DNA of 20,335 bases from Cyanobacteria bacterium HKST-UBA02 (GCA_020431945.1 JAGQHH010000308.1:1-20335); one strand, 5' to 3'; numbered from the stretch's first letter, positions 1-8,039 are shown. Made by a program: numbers and translations. The notes: generated by a model not told the origin, from the sequence alone.

Positions 1-1039
1 AGCACAACTCAAGCAAACTGCAAGCCAAACAGAAAACCAGAACCTCAGAAAAGCCCTGGAAGAAATCGAGACAGCCAGAGCCGCCGACGCCGAGAAAGCC
101 CGCACCGAAGCAGCGAAATCTTCCGCCACTATCACCACCCTCAATCAGACCATCGCCGACCTCGAGAGCCAGCGCCAGGCAGAGACAGAGAAAGCTCGCC
201 TCGCCCAGGAGCGTGTCAGAGCGATGGAAGAAGAAGCAAGACAGGCTCGACTTCAGTACGAGAAAACCCTTGCTGAGCTCAATGAGCGTCTCAGACTGGC
301 TGAAAGCGAAAGCGCCCGGCTGACCGAGACGGTAGAAGCGCAGAAAGCCGAGAAAGCAGCCCTGGAAGAGCGCCTTGCCGCCAGCGAGATCAAGCCGGTT
401 GCTGAGCAAACAGTAGAGAAGCCCGTGGAGCCTGTGGCAAAACCTGCCGAAACAGAAGCCAAGCCCGTCGAGACCCAACAGGTCCCGGAACAGACAACCG
501 AACAGCCCACTGAAAAGCAGGCAGAGCGCCCAACCCGCCGACCGAGAATCCTCGGCGATGCCGTCGCCCTGGAGACCCCGGCTGTCACCGCAGAAGCCAA
601 CGGGGACGGGACTTTCAAAGTTTCGGACGCGCCCCAGAGCAGTTTCGACGGCAAGGTCGAGAGCACCGAAAGAGTCTCCACCACCGATATCGAAGGACTG
701 AAAGGCGAGATCGCCAGACTGGCTGCCTCCGGCGTCGAAGCCGATGCAGCCAAAGCAAGAAATCTCGAGACCGTCGTCCGCATCCTCGAAAACACCGGCA
801 GCCCGAAGGTCCAGGAAGCCGCTCAGCGCTATATAGCCCGCCGCATTGCCGAAGGAAGATTGGCAGAAGGACAGGAAGCCGAAGGACTCTCGAGCGGTCG
901 CCCGGCTGAAGCAGCCTTCGGAAAAGGCGTGGGTCTGGGCATCGTCGTCAGCGCCGCCCTTTCCTTCTATGTCGACTACCAGAGACAGGCTCACGGCGCC
1001 GAAGACTATGACGCCGCCGCCACCATAAGCGGTCGCTGA
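1..1039 (+). CDS. Coiled-coil protein, C-terminal part (5' end outside window)
   Basis: The reading frame is open from base 2 to the TGA at 1037-1039, so the gene begins upstream and 345 residues are visible. The first ~130 are a Glu/Lys/Ala/Gln-rich heptad-like coiled coil. Residues ~131-184 form a Pro/Glu/Thr/Lys linker with repeated KPVE and KPAE-type motifs. Residues ~230-285 are helical and weakly HEAT-like. A Gly/Ala/Val-rich hydrophobic stretch (~309-324) lies near the C-terminus and could be a membrane or packing helix. I do not recognise a family and assign no function. The next gene starts 34 bases downstream on the same strand, so it probably heads or belongs to the operon that continues to 7573. 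An internal ATG at 224 could be taken as the start, but the coiled coil runs unbroken through it, so I treat it as internal. Confidence 0.8.
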   Translation, partial: AQLKQTASQTENQNLRKALEEIETARAADAEKARTEAAKSSATITTLNQTIADLESQRQAETEKARLAQERVRAMEEEARQARLQYEKTLAELNERLRLAESESARLTETVEAQKAEKAALEERLAASEIKPVAEQTVEKPVEPVAKPAETEAKPVETQQVPEQTTEQPTEKQAERPTRRPRILGDAVALETPAVTAEANGDGTFKVSDAPQSSFDGKVESTERVSTTDIEGLKGEIARLAASGVEADAAKARNLETVVRILENTGSPKVQEAAQRYIARRIAEGRLAEGQEAEGLSSGRPAEAAFGKGVGLGIVVSAALSFYVDYQRQAHGAEDYDAAATISGR

Positions 1040-1073
1040 GTTCTACCTTAGAAAACTGTCGAAAAACCGGCAA

Positions 1074-4000
1074 ATGGCGATAGATACGGATCCCCCTCTA
1101 TTCCGTAATGGAGCCCCGACTCTTATGCCCGGTGATAACATCGTCCTGGCGGACAACAGCAAAGACACGACCCCGGAAAGCCCTCAAGCACAGACCAACA
1201 AAGCTGCCACCGAGAAGATGCTCGGGGACAGCCAGACGACCCCGGTCAAATCCGGCACGGAAAAATCCGGCTCCGATTCGACCGGCACTGGCTCCGACAA
1301 TACCCTTGCCGCCTCCACATCGACAGACGGACCGGCGGTCCTTCCCGAGGTCGGCATCCAGAACGACAAACCGGCTAACCCGGAAGAAGCCCAGCGGCTA
1401 CGTTTTCTCCAGCAACAGCTGATCAATATCTACGCCCTTTACCAGCCCCGGGACAATAACACCACGCCCGAGGAGATCGAGACCAGGAACAAGCAAGGTC
1501 TCGACGAGCTCTCTAAAGAAGCCCGGGAAGGAAAATTCGGACCGGCTACCAGAAAAGCCTATCAAGACATGACCACCTGGCTCGAGCGTTCGGCAGTGCC
1601 CGGCGCCATCACCGAGCTGTCCAGACTGTCGCTGCCCCTGCCGCCCGGCACTCCCCTGCCGCTTCCGGCGGACGCCCAGGGTCATCTCAGCGAGCCCGGC
1701 TATTATCGCGAGCTGGTCGCCTCGGGCAGGCTCAAGCCCGACCTCGGACTGAAGCCCGACAGCATTCCAGGCGATCGTGAAGTAGAGAAAATCGACGACG
1801 TCATGCGCTGGCTCAAAGACGTGGACGTCTCCGCCCGCACGGCAAGAGAAAAGCTTCAGGACGACATCCTCGAGCGCGAAATCAAAAAGATAGTCACCGA
1901 CCCCGAGCAGCAACAAGCCTGGCTCGACAAGCGCAACTCCGATCCCAAAGAATGGCGCGCCGCCGCCATGGAAGCCGTGGACCTCGCCACCCGTGTCGGT
2001 CGTTATATCGAAGCCATGGACGGGCTCAACAGAGCCGGTCACCGTTTCGGTTTCAGCCTTCCGGAAGGCGCCGAAGTGGTTCGCGATGACAAAGGCAAAA
2101 TCACCTCGGTAAAACTCGATCTCCCGGCCGATCTTCGTCTGGGACATCCGGAGAATGCCGAGAAGATGGAGAATCTCAAACGCTGGATGGCGGATCACGG
2201 CGAGCAGATCGATCAGGCAGTAAGAGAAGTGATCGAGCTCGAGAAAAATCCCGACCGTCTCCTCTTCTGGGGAGAAGTAGATGTCCCGGGCGGTCTGGTA
2301 AAGCTCGATGAGAAAGGCAATATCAATCAATTCGTCGACCGCAAGGACGCCGACGGCAGTGAGACCGAGCTCAATCTGGCCTCCATGGAATTCGATGTCG
2401 AAGAGAAGACCGTTGACGGCAAGAAGAAGATCGTCGTCTCCAACAGCGTCCAGTACCAGCATTCCAACTGGTACAACTATCTGAACATCGGCGCCGACGA
2501 TGTCGGCAACCGCATCGATGTGGACAAGCGCGAATACGATCCCGAAGACTGGGTGCCGATCCGCAACGGCGGCAAGGTCGAGATCGTCCAGGCCAAAGAT
2601 CTCGCCGACTGGCGCCTCAAACAGCAAGTTTTCCACTATGGCGAGAAAGCCCTGGTGGCAACCCTCGATGCAGCCATGCTGGTAACCGGTACCATCGAAG
2701 TTGCCGGTGCCGTGAAAGCAGCCCAGGCAGGGCGGCTGGTCATGGGTCAGGCGATCAAGCAGGGACTGAAAGGCGCCCTGCGTGCCACCGTCGGCGCCAG
2801 CGGTATCGTCAACAGTGCATACTGGAGCGAGTCAGAAACCGGTCGCGGCATCCAGACCGCCCGCGGTCTCTATTTCGTAGGCGAAGCCGCCCTCGGTCTC
2901 GGCGGCGGCGGTCTGCGCCTGCTCAATCGCATGCGCGGCGTCGAAGGAGTCGGCAACAGCGCCCATGCCGTGGTCGAATCCGAAATCAATGCCTCCAGAT
3001 GGGCCACCACCTATAGATATGCCGACAAGGCTGCGAACCTCACCATGTATCCTTTCGCCTATCTGATCACCACCGACATCGGTCATCAGATCGAGACCCT
3101 CAACGACCTCGGCAAAGGCAACCCGCTGCACACGGCCATGCGCCGCGCCCAGGACGGTCAGGGCGATCATGCCCCGGACCAGACCGGCGAGCCCGCCATC
3201 GACAACAAGAAAGTCCAGAACATCGAGCTCGACAATTATGAGAGCCTGCTCGAAGGAGACAAGACCAATCCCGAAGTCAAAGCGATCCTCGATCAAACAA
3301 GAAAGCTCATCGAAGACAATGCCAGTCAGGAAGAAAAACAAGCTTACATAAAGACCCTGATGGATCGTTTTCTCCCCAACGGCGATGCCATCGTCGCCGA
3401 AGAGAAAAACGGCACCTTCGAGAAAGACCGCCAGGACCGGCACACCGCATATGCCGAGAGCCAGGACCGGGCAGTGCAGACAGCAGCGGCCCTCGCCATT
3501 CTCGAGCTCAATCGCGGCGAAGACGGCACCCTCCCCGAGACCCTCGGCAGCCGGGAAGTGGATGTCCCCTCTTATGAATATCAAGATACCGAATATGGTT
3601 ATGAGTCCAGCTATGAAGTCACCCGCACCAAGCCTGCTCGCAAAGAGAGCCAGGAGCTGAAGACCTCCGACATAGCAGCATTTCTGAGACGCGAATTAGA
3701 GTCGCCAAAGCCCGAGTCCAGACTGGTGGCAAGCAGCGACCTGGCCCTGCAGCTCGGAGTCGCATCCGGTCGCGAAGTGGCAGGCGTCCTTCAAGATGTC
3801 ATCGCCAGCGATACCACCAGCAAGACCGAGAAAGTCCAGGCGGTTCTTCGTCTGGGAGCCGTAGCCGATGCCCTGAAAGTCCAGGAGCAGGCTCAAGCCC
3901 AATCCATGACTCCGGAAGAGACTTTCAAAGACGAGTCCCGCCGGGTCGGTCTCACCTCCGGCGCTATCGAAGCTTATCTAGGCAATGTCGCCAGACAGGG

Positions 4001-6164
4001 CGGCAACGAGGACCTGCGCGCCGCCGCCGCCCTCATGCTCCAGGCCGGTGCCGAGAGCGCCCCGGCAGACAGACAGGCTCTCTTCAGCGAGTATGCTCGC
4101 AAGCTCGCCGAGAATCAGGGCACCGAAGGCGCCTTCGCCCGTTATGCGGTGGAGACCCTCTCGAAGTCTATGACCGACGGCAACAAGACCGGCGATCAGC
4201 GCCTGGTCGCTGCCTCCGGCCTCCTCGATCTGGTGGGAGCCGGCGGCGATGCCACCACATCCGATCCCCAGCTCGGCAGAAAAGCCTACGAAGCAGTTGC
4301 CAATCTCGTGGACAGCAAGAATGTCGATCTGGCAAGACGCGCTATCCAGGTCCTCAGCCCCGACGGGCTCGCTCTGCTGGACAAAGAGAATCCGCAGCTC
4401 GCCACAAGAGCCCGGGAGCAGGGTATTCAAATTATCAAAGACACCGCCGCCAGGGTCAGAGACGGCTCTCTGAGCTATGCCGACGAAGCCCAGAGAAGCG
4501 CTTTCTTCCAGGCGATCCTGCCCTTGATGAAAGACGGCACCCAGCTCCAGAAAAGCCAGACCGATCTTCTTCTGCGCGGGTTCATCGACCCGGCAAGCGA
4601 TTCTTTTGCCGACATCTCCCCCAAGCTCAGACGTGCTTCCATAAGCGCCCTGAGCGACCTCGGCTCCCGGGGAGCCCTGGAAGTGATCCGCGATCGTCTC
4701 ACCGGCTCGCAAGAGAAAGGCATCGAGCGGGACTGGGACGCCGGCGTTCGTTATGAAGCACTGAAAGCTCTCGAGAATATGAAAGACCCGATGCTCAGAC
4801 CGACGGTGCTAGGTCTTCTGGATAAAGAGACCGATCCTTCCGTGTCCGGTCTTCTGCGTGAAGTGCGTTTCAGCCAGGAGCGCCTGGATCCGACATCCGA
4901 AGAGTATAAGAGACGCTATCAGGAAACCGCCGCCAGCCTCATGCACGATCCTTTCGAAGGCTGGGACAACCTGAAAGCCCAGGTGGACGCTTATCGCAAC
5001 GGTCTGCCCCAGGCAAGCAAGGACCAGGCTCTCAGCTTGTTTATCAGGAAATGGCGCAACGACAATTACTGGATGCTCGATGGTGTCGAGTTCAACCGCT
5101 ATCGCGACAAGAAAGGCCAGGAAGCTGCCGACGAGGTCTACTCGGGTATAGGCGGATTCTTCTCCTGGGCATTCTCCAGCGGCTCCACAGTACGCTCCGA
5201 AGAAAACAAAGCTCGCAACAACGAGCGCCAGAGAATCACCGATCGTCGCGACAGCGACTTCCAGGAGCTCATCGAGAAAGCTTCCCTGCGCTCTGTCGAG
5301 GGCATGAAAGCCAAGATGGCTCTGGTAGACATCCTGGTCAATGGCGGTCAGCCCTTTGCCGACAGCGAATCGGCCTGGGCTCAGCAGAAAGTCGCCGGAG
5401 CTATCAGAGACATGGCGCGTCCCGGTCAGGAGAACCGCGACTATATCGTCTGGGCTATCGAGACCGGTCTCACCAGCGGTGCCGGTATGGACCCCACAGC
5501 CAGGCGCTATCTCCTCGACGGTCTCGAGAACCTCACGAAAGAATCAGGCAATGGCGGCACCGCGGTCTCCCGCGAGCAAGCAGCCATGATCGCCGCCCGC
5601 GCTCTCGATCTGCAAAACAATCAGAGAGCGCCGTATCAAGCCGATCCTACGATTCAAGCACGACTGGTCCAGCTCCTCGGTCAATACAAGCACCATCGTA
5701 CTTATCCGGTGCTCGAGGCTCTCGCCGCCGAGCGCAAAGGCACCGCCCTGGGCAACCAGGCCGAGTCCGTGCTTGCCGATCTGAGAGATTCGGTCAATGT
5801 AGTCTGGCAGGACACCGCTGCCGATCACACCACCACCCCGGCCGACCGCGCCAACAATCTCCGGTCGGTCCTGGGCGACAACAAAGACACCCAGATAACA
5901 GTAGAAACCATCATGGCTTCGATCAAAGGCATGCCCATCACCGGTCCGGGAGACCCCCGCCTGGCGATGCTCCAGATTGCTCTCAACGACAGCAATCCCA
6001 GAGTGAGACTGGCAGCCAGTTATGTTCTTTTGCAAGGGGCGGACCCTTCTACTTTCGATCTGTCGGCGGTAAGGAAATCACTGGAGGATATGAGAGATCA
6101 TGGCGAACAAGCGGGATACAGGCGGGATGCCGTCGAGCAGCTTCGACTTCTGGAAGCGAAGTGA
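1074..6164 (+). CDS. Giant (1696 aa) alpha-solenoid/HEAT-like protein with hydrophobic mid-segment
   Basis: Function is not recognised. The N-terminal ~100 residues are low-complexity (Ser/Thr/Asp/Lys). Residues ~105-172 contain FLQQQL and, later, GKFGPATRKAY, which resembles the repeat motif of PG_binding_1 peptidoglycan-binding domains but with a longer spacing. Residues ~520-620 are unusually hydrophobic and Gly/Ala-rich, possibly membrane-associated. A Tyr-rich stretch lies at ~829-850. From ~870 to the end the protein is almost entirely helical with HEAT/ARM-like character, for example DPRLAMLQIAL followed by RVRLAASYVLL. The last ~220 residues are collinear with the product of the gene at 6566. 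No signal peptide is obvious. The ATG at 1074 has no clear Shine-Dalgarno; the in-frame ATG at 1125, preceded by GGAG, is an alternative. The 3' end overlaps the next gene by 65 bases, which supports an operon. A structural or scaffold protein is the most that can be inferred. Confidence 0.85.
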   Translation: MAIDTDPPLFRNGAPTLMPGDNIVLADNSKDTTPESPQAQTNKAATEKMLGDSQTTPVKSGTEKSGSDSTGTGSDNTLAASTSTDGPAVLPEVGIQNDKPANPEEAQRLRFLQQQLINIYALYQPRDNNTTPEEIETRNKQGLDELSKEAREGKFGPATRKAYQDMTTWLERSAVPGAITELSRLSLPLPPGTPLPLPADAQGHLSEPGYYRELVASGRLKPDLGLKPDSIPGDREVEKIDDVMRWLKDVDVSARTAREKLQDDILEREIKKIVTDPEQQQAWLDKRNSDPKEWRAAAMEAVDLATRVGRYIEAMDGLNRAGHRFGFSLPEGAEVVRDDKGKITSVKLDLPADLRLGHPENAEKMENLKRWMADHGEQIDQAVREVIELEKNPDRLLFWGEVDVPGGLVKLDEKGNINQFVDRKDADGSETELNLASMEFDVEEKTVDGKKKIVVSNSVQYQHSNWYNYLNIGADDVGNRIDVDKREYDPEDWVPIRNGGKVEIVQAKDLADWRLKQQVFHYGEKALVATLDAAMLVTGTIEVAGAVKAAQAGRLVMGQAIKQGLKGALRATVGASGIVNSAYWSESETGRGIQTARGLYFVGEAALGLGGGGLRLLNRMRGVEGVGNSAHAVVESEINASRWATTYRYADKAANLTMYPFAYLITTDIGHQIETLNDLGKGNPLHTAMRRAQDGQGDHAPDQTGEPAIDNKKVQNIELDNYESLLEGDKTNPEVKAILDQTRKLIEDNASQEEKQAYIKTLMDRFLPNGDAIVAEEKNGTFEKDRQDRHTAYAESQDRAVQTAAALAILELNRGEDGTLPETLGSREVDVPSYEYQDTEYGYESSYEVTRTKPARKESQELKTSDIAAFLRRELESPKPESRLVASSDLALQLGVASGREVAGVLQDVIASDTTSKTEKVQAVLRLGAVADALKVQEQAQAQSMTPEETFKDESRRVGLTSGAIEAYLGNVARQGGNEDLRAAAALMLQAGAESAPADRQALFSEYARKLAENQGTEGAFARYAVETLSKSMTDGNKTGDQRLVAASGLLDLVGAGGDATTSDPQLGRKAYEAVANLVDSKNVDLARRAIQVLSPDGLALLDKENPQLATRAREQGIQIIKDTAARVRDGSLSYADEAQRSAFFQAILPLMKDGTQLQKSQTDLLLRGFIDPASDSFADISPKLRRASISALSDLGSRGALEVIRDRLTGSQEKGIERDWDAGVRYEALKALENMKDPMLRPTVLGLLDKETDPSVSGLLREVRFSQERLDPTSEEYKRRYQETAASLMHDPFEGWDNLKAQVDAYRNGLPQASKDQALSLFIRKWRNDNYWMLDGVEFNRYRDKKGQEAADEVYSGIGGFFSWAFSSGSTVRSEENKARNNERQRITDRRDSDFQELIEKASLRSVEGMKAKMALVDILVNGGQPFADSESAWAQQKVAGAIRDMARPGQENRDYIVWAIETGLTSGAGMDPTARRYLLDGLENLTKESGNGGTAVSREQAAMIAARALDLQNNQRAPYQADPTIQARLVQLLGQYKHHRTYPVLEALAAERKGTALGNQAESVLADLRDSVNVVWQDTAADHTTTPADRANNLRSVLGDNKDTQITVETIMASIKGMPITGPGDPRLAMLQIALNDSNPRVRLAASYVLLQGADPSTFDLSAVRKSLEDMRDHGEQAGYRRDAVEQLRLLEAK

Positions 6165-6579
6165 CAGGCAAGACCGGAATTCTAAAGGCGGCGAATTTAG
6201 CAATGCCGAATTTACCAATGCCGAATTTAGCAATGCCGAATTTACCAATGCCGATCTTACGACAGCCGAAAGGGACCGGCTCAAGTTCAGGGTTTTCTGC
6301 GCCATCTCCGGCGTCGACCCGGAAGGAGCCGACGCGGCAAAACAACTGAAACAGCTCATGGACCGAGCCGGATTACAGAATCAGACGAATGACCAGGAGA
6401 AAAATCTGGAGCATCAAAGACAGTGCCTGATCTATGGGATAGATCCCTCCTCCTCCGAAGAGGAGTTGCACCGGGCCCGGTGCCATTACTGGAACGTCCC
6501 CGAGCTTCTCGCTCCGGATCGAAAGTCCCTCAACCATGTCCTGAAAATCCGGTATCATTGCCAGGATGAGCGTCGCTGA
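6100..6579 (+). CDS. Small protein (159 aa) with short pentapeptide-repeat run
   Basis: I do not recognise a full-length family. Residues 32-56 are five tandem pentapeptides, four of type NAEF(S/T) and a fifth NADLT, matching the A(D/N)LXX consensus of pentapeptide-repeat proteins. Such proteins usually need many more units for a full beta-helix, so this run is far below a normal domain. Two later segments look like diverged copies of each other: FRVFCAISGVDP (~63-74) and RQCLIYGIDPSSS (~107-119). The ATG at 6100 lies 12 bases after GGAGG (6083-6087); an in-frame ATG at 6127 is an alternative. The gene overlaps the 3' end of the giant solenoid gene in another frame, and its own end overlaps the next start by 14 bases. 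This indicates translational coupling in one operon. The overlap with its neighbour makes the exact start uncertain. Confidence 0.7.
   Translation: MANKRDTGGMPSSSFDFWKRSDRQDRNSKGGEFSNAEFTNAEFSNAEFTNADLTTAERDRLKFRVFCAISGVDPEGADAAKQLKQLMDRAGLQNQTNDQEKNLEHQRQCLIYGIDPSSSEEELHRARCHYWNVPELLAPDRKSLNHVLKIRYHCQDERR
6193..6267 (+). repeat. 15-bp tandem repeat encoding pentapeptides
   Basis: Four tandem 15-bp units alternate GAATTTAGCAATGCC (6193, 6223) and GAATTTACCAATGCC (6208, 6238). A diverged fifth unit (GATCTTACGACAGCC) follows at 6253-6267. Because units 1-2 and 3-4 are identical, the latest event was probably duplication of a 30-bp pair. The block is clearly AT-richer than its surroundings and stays in frame with the gene at 6100. 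Confidence 0.95.
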
Positions 6580-7573
6580 GCAAAAAAATAACACCCTCGC
6601 CTGGCTGAAAGCCAATATCCCGGCCCTCCTTCCCCGGGGGCTCGAGACCGGCGCCGATGCCATCGCCGAGCAAGCCAACCGGATTATCAGCACCGACAAT
6701 CCCGACCGAGCCATGACCTGCCAGGTCCTCCCCGAGCTCGTCTCAACAGGACTGATCGGGTTGACCGACGCCTTCGCCCTGGTGCGCACCGGTTTGCTCT
6801 ATACGATAGACCTCCCGGAGAACAGCCGGATCAACCTCCTCATGGCCCTTGCCGCGACTCTCTCGAGCCCGGCAAATGACTATGCCAACAAAAGCAATAC
6901 GGTCTCGAGCAGGGAAGCCGGGGAGCTCATGATGAAAGTTCTGGAGGAGACCGCCGGGGGTCCCGAGAGACAGGAGCGTTTCACCATGAGCGCCCTGGAG
7001 ATGATCGCCTTCACGGGATATCTGCCTGCGCTTCCGGTGGTGCAGGCCCTGGCCGACAAGCATCCGAGCCCGGAGGTCGGCGAGCGCGCCAGGAAAGTTT
7101 CGATCACCCTGAAAGACACGGTGAGGATCCTCTGGCACAACACTCAGGCCGACCTGGTCACCGGTCTTGCCGAGCGCGCCTCGATCCTCGAAAAGCATCT
7201 GGACGAGCCGGCTCTCAACACCGACGAGCGTATCCAGGCGCTGTTCGACGCCACGAAAAACACCCCTTTCGAGCCCATGGACCCGCGTATGCTGGCTATC
7301 GAGCGGCTTCTCTTCGAGACCGATGAGAAGCTCCGCCTCGCCGCCGCCTTCGTGATCGTTACCCTGCACCCGCTCGATAGCGGGCTCTTGCAGGCGGCCA
7401 TTAGAGCCCTGGCGGAGATCGGGGTGAACGGGCGCCGTCAGGGCTGCTGCCGGGAAGCGTCCCTGATTCTGGAAGAGATAGAGAAAATCGAGCCTGAGCT
7501 GAAAACCGAGATCGAGCTAGCCAGACAGGCTGCCAATGCACGCTTTCTGGAGCGTTTCGGCTTCAAGCTCTGA
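6566..7573 (+). CDS. HEAT-like protein (335 aa), paralogue of the C-terminus of the giant solenoid protein
   Basis: An all-helical, HEAT-like soluble protein of unknown function. Its residues ~86-307 align without large gaps to residues ~1474-1696 of the giant protein encoded at 1074. Matching landmarks, in order, are VSSREAGELM with VSREQAAMIA, KDTVRILWHNT with RDSVNVVWQDT, MDPRMLAIERLL with GDPRLAMLQIAL, and LRLAAAFVIV with VRLAASYVLL. This is read directly from the two translations. The ATG at 6566 overlaps the preceding stop by 14 bases, so translation is probably coupled. It is the last gene of the + strand operon and converges on the pilin gene, with only 39 bases between them. A regulator of, or partner for, the giant protein is a reasonable guess, not a demonstrated role. 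Confidence 0.85.
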   Translation: MSVAEQKNNTLAWLKANIPALLPRGLETGADAIAEQANRIISTDNPDRAMTCQVLPELVSTGLIGLTDAFALVRTGLLYTIDLPENSRINLLMALAATLSSPANDYANKSNTVSSREAGELMMKVLEETAGGPERQERFTMSALEMIAFTGYLPALPVVQALADKHPSPEVGERARKVSITLKDTVRILWHNTQADLVTGLAERASILEKHLDEPALNTDERIQALFDATKNTPFEPMDPRMLAIERLLFETDEKLRLAAAFVIVTLHPLDSGLLQAAIRALAEIGVNGRRQGCCREASLILEEIEKIEPELKTEIELARQAANARFLERFGFKL

Positions 7574-7608
7574 GACAAGCTCAAGACAAATTCAAAACGA
7601 GTCCCGAA

Positions 7609-7622
7609 CAATCTATAGATTG
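7609..7622. repeat. Perfect 14-bp palindrome between convergent genes
   Basis: CAATCTATAGATTG is a perfect palindrome covering the stop codon (7613-7615) of the minus-strand pilin gene. It sits in the 39-bp gap after the + strand operon. There is no GC-rich stem and no T-run, so it is not a classical terminator; a protein site or chance are both possible. Confidence 0.35.
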
Positions 7623-7816
7623 AAATTCTTCTCGGAAGCCACGGACATGCGGTCCAGCTTGTTGACGAAGTCGTCGGCGATGACGCCCACGGCATTGCTG
7701 ATCCCGTGGTGAAACACGGTGAAGACAATGAAGAGACCTAGCGCTACCAGAAGATAAACGCTGCCGTATTCGCTACTGGCAGAACCGGATTCGTCTTTGA
7801 TGAAATCGTCGAGCAC
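7613..7816 (-). CDS. Flp-type (class IVb) pilin-like prepilin
   Basis: A 67-residue protein with the layout of Flp pilins of Tad secretion/pilus systems: a short charged leader (LDDFIKDESG), then SASSEYG, then a hydrophobic helix (VYLLVALGLFIVFTVF) and a short amphipathic tail. The site reads G/SASSEY, which fits the Flp prepilin-peptidase motif G/XXXXEY with Glu at +5 and Tyr at +6. I chose the GTG at 7814-7816 because GAGGT (7825-7829) lies 8 bases upstream and the leader then has a typical length. The longer frame from an ATG at 7927 (104 residues) would add an atypical 37-residue extension and has no ribosome site. No tad, prepilin peptidase or other pilin gene is visible in the window, so the assembly machinery must be elsewhere or absent. 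Pilins of this class form thin adhesive fibres on the cell surface. Confidence 0.75.
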   Translation of the reverse strand: MLDDFIKDESGSASSEYGSVYLLVALGLFIVFTVFHHGISNAVGVIADDFVNKLDRMSVASEKNFNL

Positions 7817-7824
7817 TGTTTTGC

Positions 7825-7829
7825 ACCTC
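7825..7829 (-). promoter_or_regulatory. Ribosome binding site that fixes the GTG start of the pilin gene
   Basis: On the minus strand GAGGT lies 8 bases before GTG (7816-7814). It supports the short 67-residue pilin over the 104-residue frame. A weak promoter may lie just upstream, with a TATATT box at 7849-7844 and TTTACT at 7870-7865 (15-bp spacer), but that call is poor. Confidence 0.6.
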
Positions 7830-7921
7830 ACTGACTGGAAGAGAATATAGCCCCGACATATATAAGTAAAGACGGAAAATACGAATCTTTGGGCATTTCG
7901 GGGGTTCGGGCCTGAAACCTG

Positions 7922-7944
7922 GCTCATAGAAGGGGACTATGAGC
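7922..7944. repeat. Inverted repeat / hairpin in divergent spacer
   Basis: GCTCATAG (7922-7929) and CTATGAGC (7937-7944) form a perfect 8-bp stem around a 7-base AAGGGGA loop. It lies in the 223-bp spacer between the divergent pilin and LRV-like genes, just upstream of the candidate promoter at 7954. It may be an operator or an RNA hairpin. There is no following T-run on either strand, so a terminator is unlikely. The rest of the spacer (7817-8039) shows nothing else I can name. Confidence 0.5.
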
Positions 7945-7953
7945 GCCCTCTTA

Positions 7954-7982
7954 TTGACATCGCCACTTGACAAGCGTAACGT
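7954..7982 (+). promoter_or_regulatory. Candidate sigma70-type promoter for the LRV-like gene
   Basis: A consensus -35 TTGACA (7954-7959) is followed after 17 bases by TAACGT (7977-7982), which keeps the key T, A and final T of the -10 box. A second TTGACA at 7967-7972 has no suitable -10 partner. Transcription from here would give a leader of roughly 50 bases. Confidence 0.4.
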
Positions 7983-8028
7983 CGAGGAAAAGGAAACAGC
8001 AAGGAAGCTATATCAGTACCTCGCCAAA

Positions 8029-8035
8029 GGGAGGT
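8029..8035 (+). promoter_or_regulatory. Strong ribosome binding site
   Basis: GGGAGGT ends four bases before the ATG at 8040. It is the best Shine-Dalgarno match in the window and settles the start of the small LRV-like gene. Confidence 0.8.
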
Positions 8036-8039
8036 AGAC

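Noticed and set aside
1398..2636. 412-residue antisense open frame
   Set aside because: Opposite strand to a well-supported gene; a long frame without stops is expected from GC-rich codon use.
5051..6349. 432-residue open frame overlapping the 3' part of the giant gene
   Set aside because: It lies in another frame of a gene with clear homology to its neighbour, is rich in Arg/Ser/Gln/His as expected for a shadow, and shows no domain.
7817..7927. N-terminal extension of the pilin gene to the ATG at 7927
   Set aside because: There is no ribosome site for it, it would give an atypical prepilin leader, and the GTG at 7816 is preceded by GAGGT at good spacing.
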